From positions 1 to 10,627 of the forward strand of contig CAJBHC010000052.1 in NCBI GenBank assembly GCA_903952785.1: a stretch of 10,627 bases of DNA, read 5' to 3'. Each line of letters opens with the position of its first letter. Positions within the stretch are counted from its first letter, which is position 1. The stretch comes from an uncultured bacterium (lineage in GTDB: Bacteria > Patescibacteriota > Minisyncoccia > Phycocordibacterales > CAIZLB01). The notes beneath the pieces are model-generated. The model worked only from the letters and a program-made list of their open reading frames with translations, was not told the DNA's origin and did not search any database. This document shows, in pieces, positions 5,610-10,627 of the stretch. Both the position numbers and the translations under genes were made by a program.

Positions 5610-7256
5610 ATGGATATGCAAACTCAATCACAACATATAGATCAAGACCCGGATTTTGAAACAACAGAAACTGACGGTGCGCCTGTTACAAACAGACATC
5701 ACTTAAGAAAACCTGTTGTATTAATAGTGCTTGATGGTTGGGGCCACAGAGAAGATAACAAGGATAATGCGCTCGCATCTGCCAACACACCAAAATTCCG
5801 AGAATTTTGGAATAGCTACCCACACACCTTGCTTGACGCCAGCGGTCTTGCCGTTGGACTACCTGAAGGACAAATGGGAAATAGTGAAATTGGTCACACA
5901 ACAATTGGGGCAGGACGTGCAATGGACACTGATTTAGTTAGAATCAAAAAATCCATTATCTCAGGTGAATACAACACACTTCCACCATTTATTGAATTAT
6001 TTAATCATGTCAAAGAACATGATAGCACTCTCCATGTTATGGGACTACTTAGCGATGGAGGCATTCACTCGCACCAAGATCATCTTTTTGCATTTATTAA
6101 AGCTGCAAAAAGCGCAGGCGTTAAAAAGCTTGCTGTCCATGTTTTTACTGATGGAAGAGATACTCCACCACAAAGCGCAGCAAAATATGTTGAAGAATTA
6201 GAGACTGTTCTTAAAGAAACTGGACTTGGTCATATCGCAACAATTTCTGGAAGATATTATGCGATGGATAGAGACAACAACGCAGAGAGAACAGATAAAG
6301 CAGAAGATGCAATTTTTAGCGGAATAGGTCATGATTGTGAAATAGAACCAACGGAGTATCTTGAAGGACTGTATAAAGAAGGAAAGATAGATGAGTTGTT
6401 AGAGCCAATCGTATGCAAAAATACAATTGATGGAGTGGAAATTTTTGGCACCCCAACAAAAGAAAATGACGCAATTTTCTTCTTTAACTTTAGAGCGGAT
6501 CGCGCTAGACAACTAACAAGAGACATTCTTGCAAAAGCAAAAGCCATGAATTGGAAATTTGCAGGAATGACTTCTTATGGCGATGAGTTCCACTACCCCA
6601 TCGTCTTCCCTTCTCTTTTAATTGAAACAACCCTTGCAAAAGAAATCTCAGAGGGTGGATTTACTCAAGCTCACATTGCGGAAACTGAGAAATTCCCTCA
6701 CGCAACATATTTTCTAAATGGTGGAGTTGAGAAACCATATCCTGGAGAATCTCATATCCTTTTGGCAAGCCATAAAGATGTTGCAACGCATGATTTGGCA
6801 CCAAAGATGCGCGCTGAAGGAATTGCCGATAAGGCAATAGAACAAATTGAAGCTGGAACTGATTTTATTTTCATCAACTTTGCAAATGCGGATATGGTTG
6901 GCCATACCGCAAATGTTCCTGCAATAATTGAATCGGTTGAGGAAGCTGATAAGCAACTGGGAAGAGTTGTTGGATCAACAATCGCACACGGTGGAGTTGC
7001 ATTCATAACGGCGGACCATGGCAATGCGGAATTAAATGTTGATCAAACAACTGGGAACAAACATACATCGCACACAACAAATCTTGTTCCGATGATTGTA
7101 ACAGACACCGCAATTAAATTAAGAAAGGAAGGAAATTCAGCAAATCCTGAAAACTTTGGAGTTCCAACCCTTGCTGATATCGCACCAACAATCTTTGATG
7201 AAATGCAAATCAGAAAGCCAAATTTTATGACTGGTGAGAGCTTGATCGTGAAGTAG
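5610..7256 (+). CDS. gpmI: 2,3-bisphosphoglycerate-independent phosphoglycerate mutase
   Basis: This enzyme converts 3- to 2-phosphoglycerate through a phosphoserine intermediate and is Mn-dependent. In the 548-residue product VLDGWG holds metal ligand Asp42, and QMGNSEIGH holds the nucleophile Ser92. SDGGIHSH, FTDGRDT, YAMDRD, FNFRADRARQL, ADMVGHT, ADHGN and HTSHT provide the remaining substrate and metal contacts of the alkaline-phosphatase-like fold. Both domains are complete. Relative to family members of about 510 residues it carries about 30 extra N-terminal residues, of which seven are Asp or Glu, the opposite charge of the enolase tail. The start follows the eno stop by six A/T bases, without a Shine-Dalgarno site. 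An ATG two codons further in is an equally possible start. Confidence 0.96.
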   Translation: MDMQTQSQHIDQDPDFETTETDGAPVTNRHHLRKPVVLIVLDGWGHREDNKDNALASANTPKFREFWNSYPHTLLDASGLAVGLPEGQMGNSEIGHTTIGAGRAMDTDLVRIKKSIISGEYNTLPPFIELFNHVKEHDSTLHVMGLLSDGGIHSHQDHLFAFIKAAKSAGVKKLAVHVFTDGRDTPPQSAAKYVEELETVLKETGLGHIATISGRYYAMDRDNNAERTDKAEDAIFSGIGHDCEIEPTEYLEGLYKEGKIDELLEPIVCKNTIDGVEIFGTPTKENDAIFFFNFRADRARQLTRDILAKAKAMNWKFAGMTSYGDEFHYPIVFPSLLIETTLAKEISEGGFTQAHIAETEKFPHATYFLNGGVEKPYPGESHILLASHKDVATHDLAPKMRAEGIADKAIEQIEAGTDFIFINFANADMVGHTANVPAIIESVEEADKQLGRVVGSTIAHGGVAFITADHGNAELNVDQTTGNKHTSHTTNLVPMIVTDTAIKLRKEGNSANPENFGVPTLADIAPTIFDEMQIRKPNFMTGESLIVK

Positions 7257-7283
7257 GTTTACACTGTTACTAATCAAAAACAA

Positions 7284-7330
7284 GGTTGGACAGTTAGTTT
7301 ATTATGAATAAAACCAACTAACGACCAACC
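7284..7330 (-). terminator. Intrinsic terminator of the tRNA-Arg unit
   Basis: On the minus strand GGTTGG pairs with CCAACC and GTTAGTT with AACTAAC, with an AT-rich top, followed by TTGTTTTTG. The T run lies on the minus side, so it ends the tRNA transcript. The same hairpin may slow the convergent eno-gpmI transcript. Confidence 0.7.
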
Positions 7331-7360
7331 TCCGTTCCAAAATTTTATCCATTTATTTTG

Positions 7361-7432
7361 TGCCACCAGCAGGAATCGAACCCACATCAATCCCTTAGGA
7401 CGGGACTGTTCTATCCATTGAACTATGGCGGC
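7361..7432 (-). tRNA. tRNA-Arg (anticodon CCU)
   Basis: The 72-base gene folds into a full cloverleaf. The acceptor is GCCGCCA/TGGTGGC with one G-U pair, and the D stem is GTTC/GAAC. The anticodon stem GTCCC/GGGAT surrounds loop GTCCTAA. The T stem is GTGGG/CCTGC with loop TTCGATT, and the discriminator is A. Anticodon CCT reads AGG, so the tRNA is arginine-specific. The 3' CCA is not encoded and must be added. Position 32 is G rather than the usual pyrimidine. It lies on the minus strand with its own promoter at 7525-7554, a leader hairpin and a terminator, convergent with gpmI. Confidence 0.93.
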
Positions 7433-7436
7433 TATC

Positions 7437-7500
7437 GTGTAAATACGCGTATCCGTCCGCCGCCCTTATTGCAATAAATGCAAACGGCACGTATTCACAC
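7437..7500 (-). promoter_or_regulatory. Long leader hairpin four bases upstream of tRNA-Arg
   Basis: On the minus strand an 11-bp stem with one G-U pair joins 7500-7490 and 7447-7437 (GTGTGAATACG with CGTATTTACAC). Inside are CCGT/ACGG and the small palindrome TTGCA-TTTAT-TGCAA (rightmost base 7483). GGGCGGCGG in the inner part is complementary to the GCCGCC that opens the tRNA acceptor stem. The hairpin would sit in the precursor's 5' leader, which RNase P removes. Confidence 0.45.
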
Positions 7501-7524
7501 ATCTCATATTTTTATTTAACTTAG

Positions 7525-7554
7525 ATCATATCTACTTTTTCTCACACTATTCAA
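7525..7554 (-). promoter_or_regulatory. Promoter of the tRNA-Arg unit
   Basis: TTGAAT (7554-7549), an 18-bp spacer and TATGAT (7530-7525) give 4/6 and 5/6 consensus matches. The predicted start is near 7518, so the precursor would include the leader hairpin and the tRNA. Confidence 0.5.
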
Positions 7555-7574
7555 GTATACCCATCCACAGAACT

Positions 7575-8087
7575 CTACCTGCTCTCTATTCCCAACAACT
7601 CCACATCAAATATCAAAGTTGCATTTGGCGGAATCATATACCCTCCCTGGCCATCTGATATCCCATTACTACCATAGGCTTTTTCTCCAGGGATGACTAA
7701 ATGCTTCTTTTCTCCAATTTTCATTCCAACCATCCCCTCGTCCCATCCCCTGATAACTTGTCCGATTCCAACCACAAATTCAAATGGCTTACCCCTGTCA
7801 ACTGAGCTATCAAACTTTGTTCCATTTTCAAGCGTACCAACATAATGAACTGTTAATTTATCTCCTGCTTTTGAAATTTTTTCTGTATCCATTTTTTTAA
7901 TTATATTATTATTAATGCATGATACAACATCAGCCCCCACGGAAGATGTAGCTGTTGATGTTGATGTTCCATCTACAGTATTGACATTATTATTCAATAC
8001 CGGTCCTTTGTCTGAATCATAATTCACAATATATACCGCTAGCAAAATTATAGCTATTACGATAATTACATATAAGACTTTTTTCAT
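7575..8087 (-). CDS. Membrane-anchored FKBP-type peptidyl-prolyl isomerase
   Basis: The 170-residue product starts with MKK and a hydrophobic segment at about 4-21 with no lipobox cysteine, so it is probably an N-terminal anchor with the rest outside. A Ser/Thr/Asn-rich linker (about 25-60) leads to one FKBP domain (about 65-169). Family active-site residues are present: Tyr82 in VHYVGT, Phe92-Asp93 in KFDSS, Val111-Ile112 and Trp115 in GQVIRGWDEG, Tyr138 in AYG, and the closing IPPNATLIFDVELL. The loop after AYG is a few residues longer than in compact FKBPs. It should catalyse proline isomerisation during folding of exported proteins. It lies 60 bp downstream of the glutaredoxin gene in the same direction and may share its transcript. 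Confidence 0.93.
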   Translation of the reverse strand: MKKVLYVIIVIAIILLAVYIVNYDSDKGPVLNNNVNTVDGTSTSTATSSVGADVVSCINNNIIKKMDTEKISKAGDKLTVHYVGTLENGTKFDSSVDRGKPFEFVVGIGQVIRGWDEGMVGMKIGEKKHLVIPGEKAYGSNGISDGQGGYMIPPNATLIFDVELLGIESR

Positions 8088-8147
8088 AAATTATTTTTTG
8101 ATTAAATTAAACCTTGGTTAAATTCTATTAATTGTCTCCACTCTTTA

Positions 8148-8384
8148 CTAAATTTTAATACCAACTTTTTTTGCAATAATCCCCTTATCAAAACCGATTA
8201 CAACCGAACCGTCAATATCTATTACCGGCACACCCATCTGACCCGTCTTCTGTACCATCTCCTTACGTTTTTCTAAATCTGATGCTACGTTATATTCTTC
8301 AAATGGCAGATTATTTTCTTTAAAAAATTCTTTGGCCATGACGCAAAAGGTACATGACGGTGTGCTGTAAATCATTATTTTCAT
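8148..8384 (-). CDS. Glutaredoxin-like thiol-disulfide oxidoreductase
   Basis: The 78-residue protein has the compact thioredoxin fold of bacterial glutaredoxins and NrdH-type redoxins. MIYSTPSCTFC carries the redox-active CTFC pair (Cys11 and Cys14). A helix follows, then GVPVIDIDG, whose cis-proline faces the active site, and GFDKG near the C-terminus. Such proteins reduce ribonucleotide reductase or protein disulfides; motifs alone do not settle which. It starts 19 bp after the FtsB-like gene. A TATAAT box at 8398-8393 lies eight bases before the ATG, so besides read-through it may have its own nearly leaderless transcript. Confidence 0.9.
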   Translation of the reverse strand: MKIMIYSTPSCTFCVMAKEFFKENNLPFEEYNVASDLEKRKEMVQKTGQMGVPVIDIDGSVVIGFDKGIIAKKVGIKI

Positions 8385-8392
8385 AGATTCAC

Positions 8393-8398
8393 ATTATA
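8393..8398 (-). promoter_or_regulatory. -10 box of the glutaredoxin gene, leaderless type
   Basis: A perfect TATAAT on the minus strand is followed by GTGAATCT and the ATG at 8384. The -35 side is weak. The surrounding TGGTATATAAT closely matches TGGTATATTAT in front of the small membrane gene at 8816. Confidence 0.45.
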
Positions 8399-8403
8399 TA
8401 CCA

Positions 8404-8793
8404 CTAAGGCTTTTTCTTGAAGACCCCAACAACACCATTCCACAGTTTTTTAATAACGCTAGGCTCTTCTGGAGCAGGGGCTTGAATTTCTTTATCCACA
8501 ACCAATATTACCCCCTCCCCCGGACGAACTACGTCAAATTTTGATCTAATTTCCTTCTCCAATCCTTCATTGGTATTTAATTCATTAACTTTATCTGTAA
8601 GGTTCTTGTGTCTTTCTTCTAATTCAGCTCTCTTTACCTCAACTAATTTCACCTCCTCACTGCTGGTAATTTGCTTGGCTGAAATACTAGCCAAGCCCTT
8701 ACCGGCAACAACAATCAACATGAACAGCAGAAAAAGAACCCATTTTGAGTATCTTTTTTTATTCTGATTGTTATCATGTTGAAATTCTTTCAT
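8404..8793 (-). CDS. FtsB/DivIC-like septum formation initiator protein
   Basis: The 129-residue product has a charged cytoplasmic N-terminus (1-17), one membrane segment (about 18-34), a heptad-type coiled coil (about 45-75), then GLEKEIRSKFDVVRPGEGVILVV. This is the layout of FtsB/DivIC proteins, which join FtsL and FtsQ in the divisome outside the membrane. A Pro/Glu-rich linker and a basic KKLWNGVVGVFKKKP tail finish it. The start at 8793 has TATAAT (8809-8804) ten bases upstream and no Shine-Dalgarno site. It heads a group with the glutaredoxin and FKBP genes and diverges from the small membrane gene across 22 bp. FtsL-type identity cannot be excluded. Confidence 0.8.
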   Translation of the reverse strand: MKEFQHDNNQNKKRYSKWVLFLLFMLIVVAGKGLASISAKQITSSEEVKLVEVKRAELEERHKNLTDKVNELNTNEGLEKEIRSKFDVVRPGEGVILVVDKEIQAPAPEEPSVIKKLWNGVVGVFKKKP

Positions 8794-8832
8794 TAACTGG
8801 TATATTATAGACTATATGTTTCTAAATCCAAA
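8779..8832. promoter_or_regulatory. Overlapping divergent promoters for the FtsB-like and small membrane genes
   Basis: Rightward, TTGAAA (8779-8784) pairs with TATATT (8801-8806, with TGG before it as an extended -10) or TATTAT (8803-8808). Leftward, TATAAT lies at 8809-8804 with a weak TTTGGA at 8832-8827. The two -10 boxes occupy the same bases, and each -35 lies inside the opposite gene. Only one polymerase could bind at a time. Confidence 0.55.
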
Positions 8833-8932
8833 ACACCAAAAGAAAGTAAGAGTCATTTGGACTGTAATTTGTGTATTAATTATAGTTTCAATGATCTTGC
8901 TTTATATACCTGCATTATCTAGAGGTCTATAG
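8816..8932 (+). CDS. 38-residue single-pass membrane protein
   Basis: An ATG at 8816 opens a 38-codon frame ending in TAG at 8930-8932. It begins MFLNPKHQKKVRVIWTVICV, so a short basic cytoplasmic end leads into a hydrophobic stretch of about 19 residues (13-31), closing with PALSRGL. The charge pattern predicts the N-terminus inside the cell. An extended -10 promoter (TGGTATATT) lies so that transcription would start at or within three bases of the ATG. The gene fills the gap between two minus-strand genes almost exactly. I do not know a function; its position opposite a divisome gene suggests an envelope or division role. Frames this short can be accidental, but hydrophobicity, start signals and fit all agree. 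Confidence 0.6.
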   Translation: MFLNPKHQKKVRVIWTVICVLIIVSMILLYIPALSRGL

Positions 8933-8950
8933 TATTAAGGCTTATACAAT

Positions 8951-8970
8951 CATAATTGTTAAGAATTATG
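8951..8970. terminator. AT-rich hairpin between convergent genes
   Basis: CATAATT (8951-8957) and AATTATG (8964-8970) form a perfect 7-bp inverted repeat over the stop codon of the ABC ATPase gene. ATATTTTTC follows on the plus strand. The stem is all A-T except one pair, so any terminator for the small membrane gene would be weak. Confidence 0.3.
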
Positions 8971-9714
8971 ATATTTTTCAATTATATCATTGGGTAAACC
9001 AATCTCTTTTATTGTTCCTTGATCTAACCACAAAACTTTGTTGCAATACCTCTTGAGTACCAACAAGTCATGACTTACCAAAATAACCGCCGCTCCTCCT
9101 TTAATTAAATCCTCCATCTTCTGTGTTGCTTTTTCTTGAAAATCAGCGTCACCCCCAGCGGAAAGTACTTCGTCAATTAGTAAGACATCAGGATTGTGAT
9201 GATTAACACAATTAATCATAATGGAAAAGTTTAGACGAGAAAGCATTCCGGTTGAAAATTGATAGACCTTCATATCTACGTGATCTCGGAGGCCTGAGAA
9301 ATCAACAATATCATCAAACTTTTTTCTAATATCCTTTTGGCTAAGTCCAAGAACTGAGCCCATTAGATAAATATTTTCTCGCATTGTAAGCTTTGCGACA
9401 ATTCCCTGTTCCATGCCAGTTAAATATACTACACTACCATGTGTTTTAATGACCCCAGAACTTGGTTTATAAATTTCAGCAATTAATCTAAGTAAGCTAC
9501 TTTTTCCGGCTCCGTTTTTTCCAATAATTCCCAAGACCTCGCTAGAGTAGACATCAAAAGAAATATTATCAGCTACTACAATTTCTTTTTTTTCTTTTTT
9601 AAAAGTTACAAAATTTATAAATATAGAAAGAGCACCTATACTTGATTTACAGTCTGCACTAAATCTCTTTGAAAGATTCTTAACTTCTATTCTTTTTATA
9701 ATTTCTTTTGTCAT
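8959..9714 (-). CDS. ABC exporter ATPase, polysaccharide/teichoic-acid type
   Basis: The 251-residue nucleotide-binding subunit has Walker A GKNGAGKS at 65-72, a Q-loop region near TGMEQG, and the degenerate signature QFSTGMLSRL. It also has Walker B VLLIDEVL and the H-loop SHD. The S(T/S)GM..RL signature and the long insert before Walker A are typical of the KpsT/Wzt/TagH group that exports polysaccharides with an ABC-2 permease. It lacks the C-terminal glycan-binding domain of Wzt. I chose the ATG at 9714 because AAGGA lies upstream at normal spacing; an in-frame TTG at 9756 sits before a G run. The permease gene is 50 bp upstream on the same strand. Confidence 0.92.
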   Translation of the reverse strand: MTKEIIKRIEVKNLSKRFSADCKSSIGALSIFINFVTFKKEKKEIVVADNISFDVYSSEVLGIIGKNGAGKSSLLRLIAEIYKPSSGVIKTHGSVVYLTGMEQGIVAKLTMRENIYLMGSVLGLSQKDIRKKFDDIVDFSGLRDHVDMKVYQFSTGMLSRLNFSIMINCVNHHNPDVLLIDEVLSAGGDADFQEKATQKMEDLIKGGAAVILVSHDLLVLKRYCNKVLWLDQGTIKEIGLPNDIIEKYHNS

Positions 9715-9741
9715 AATATTTTCCTTTTTTAATATTTTCCG

Positions 9742-9750
9742 CCCCCCCCC
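9742..9750 (-). repeat. Homopolymer of nine G (minus strand) between permease and ATPase genes
   Basis: Nine consecutive C bases on the plus strand, G on the coding strand, lie between the permease stop at 9765 and the Shine-Dalgarno sequence of the ATPase. Long G tracts slip readily during replication. It is the longest G/C homopolymer in the window, in an otherwise AT-rich spacer. Confidence 0.8.
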
Positions 9751-9764
9751 GATCAACTACAAAG

Positions 9765-10526
9765 CTACAATCTCTCAGCCAACTTGCTTTTATTTTTTTC
9801 AAATATATACAGGCCAATCGCAAAGACGAGGATACTTGAAACTAGGGCTAATATAAATGTTCTTATCTCTACTATCCTATGAAATATAATCAAATCTCTT
9901 GCGATGTTAATGAAATGATACATCGGGTTTAACATGCTTGCGGTATGCACCAAGCTGTTAGTTGGTATTATATAAAAGATTGGTGTAACAAACCAAAGTA
10001 GTCTTGTAAATACCGCCCAAACGTTTTTTAAATCAACAACGTAAACGCTAAAGACTGATAACATAAATGAAACTCCGATTATAAAAAGACTGAAGAAAAA
10101 TAAGACTATTGGGTAGAAAACGAACCACAGGATATTCATCTTCAAAAATATTCCAAGCGCTACCACAAGTACAAATTCAAAGGAGTGGGAAAACAAAAAT
10201 TGCATTACACCGGAAATGACAAAAACTTCAGAATTTATTTTTATCGATTTTAAAAAACTACCATTATTAATTATTGTCTGAGCTGAATAATTGGTGGTGG
10301 CCGTAAAGAAGTTAAACATTATGAGTCCAATAAAAAGATAGATTGGGTAATATGGTATTGTGTTTTGCGCCAATATTCCACCAACGACCAAAAGTACTGC
10401 AAAGGATACAATAGGCTCAAGAAGATACCAAAATATACCCAAATAGCTCCCCTCGTTTCTGAGTTTAAAATTAGTCTTTGCCAGCTGAAAGCTTAATCCT
10501 AGGATGTTTTGTATTTTGTGCTTCAT
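9765..10526 (-). CDS. ABC-2 type exporter permease
   Basis: The 253-residue protein has six or so membrane segments, at about 27-50, 62-76, 103-125, 130-158, 172-188 and 222-244. Its amphipathic N-terminus ends in SYLGIFWYLLEPI, the signature entry of O-antigen, capsule and teichoic-acid exporters of the ABC-2 family (RfbA/KpsM/TagG type). The C-terminal region contains LNPMYHFINIARDLI, also typical of this group. With the ATPase encoded downstream it should form a homodimeric exporter for a lipid-linked surface glycan. No glycosyltransferases are visible here, but the operon may start beyond 10627. The ATG at 10526 has only an A-rich stretch before it, with a strong hairpin arm starting about ten bases upstream. 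Confidence 0.93.
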   Translation of the reverse strand: MKHKIQNILGLSFQLAKTNFKLRNEGSYLGIFWYLLEPIVSFAVLLVVGGILAQNTIPYYPIYLFIGLIMFNFFTATTNYSAQTIINNGSFLKSIKINSEVFVISGVMQFLFSHSFEFVLVVALGIFLKMNILWFVFYPIVLFFFSLFIIGVSFMLSVFSVYVVDLKNVWAVFTRLLWFVTPIFYIIPTNSLVHTASMLNPMYHFINIARDLIIFHRIVEIRTFILALVSSILVFAIGLYIFEKNKSKLAERL

Positions 10527-10536
10527 ATTTTTTTGG

Positions 10537-10627
10537 GGTCAGGCCCCGTGCAAAAATAGTTTTATGTGTTGTAATGATATGTTTAAATATTATGACACAT
10601 TTTTTGCCCTCTGCACGGGGCCTGACC
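10537..10627. repeat. Perfect 16-bp inverted repeat, REP/MITE-like
   Basis: GGTCAGGCCCCGTGCA (10537-10552) and its exact complement (10612-10627) flank 59 AT-rich bases. Inner arms continue the symmetry (ATGTGT 10564-10569 with ACACAT 10595-10600). The unit may extend past the window edge. GC-rich palindromes with GGGGTC cores are often associated with REP-type elements and their Y1 transposases; that link is an inference. No T run follows the arm on the minus strand, so it is not a simple terminator towards the permease. Confidence 0.65.

Noticed and set aside
7520..7545. Plus-strand terminator TAGAT-CAT-ATCTA followed by CTTTTT
   Set aside because: The stem is only five A-T-rich pairs, and the same bases form the -10 region of the tRNA promoter.
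1..10627. CRISPR array or phage genes
   Set aside because: No regularly spaced repeats and no phage structural or integrase motifs were found in the window.

Overview
This AT-rich window, with short intergenic gaps and few Shine-Dalgarno sites, looks like a chromosomal segment of a Candidate Phyla Radiation (Patescibacteria, probably Parcubacteria-like) bacterium. The assignment is an inference. It rests on the compact DnaX without its cysteine module, the small FtsB/DivIC-like protein next to a 38-residue single-pass protein, long low-complexity N-terminal tails on glycolytic enzymes, and several promoters placed so that transcripts would start at or very near the ATG. Nothing here was checked against a database.

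Layout. Bases 1-240 hold the apparent start of a minus-strand gene cut by the window edge, repeated TGTCACCCC and ATATGGTTA words that may belong to a mobile-element end, and a consensus-like plus-strand promoter driving only a short hairpin RNA. From 243 to 4113 all genes are on the minus strand: an orphan PemK/MazF-like toxin, dnaX, a structured 3' region or small RNA ending in a terminator, a tRNA-dihydrouridine synthase, and a more GC-rich HAD phosphatase. From 4248 to 7256 the plus strand carries a two-gene glycolytic operon, eno-gpmI. A self-contained tRNA-Arg(CCU) unit on the minus strand (promoter, leader hairpin, tRNA, terminator) follows, then a minus-strand group of an FtsB/DivIC-like protein, a glutaredoxin and a membrane-anchored FKBP isomerase. 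A 38-codon plus-strand gene diverges from the FtsB-like gene across a 22-bp gap. The right end carries a two-gene ABC-2 polysaccharide-type exporter (permease, then ATPase) on the minus strand. A large perfect inverted repeat abuts the permease start.

How the genes work together. Most are housekeeping: replication clamp loading (dnaX), tRNA modification and decoding (dus, tRNA-Arg), lower glycolysis (gpmI makes 2-phosphoglycerate, eno converts it to phosphoenolpyruvate), division and envelope functions (FtsB-like, FKBP, small membrane protein) and surface glycan export (ABC pair). I found no clearly new multi-gene system. The best leads are the leaderless divergent promoter pair and its small membrane gene, the structured element between dus and dnaX, the oppositely charged tails of enolase and phosphoglycerate mutase, the tRNA leader hairpin, and the terminal inverted repeat.
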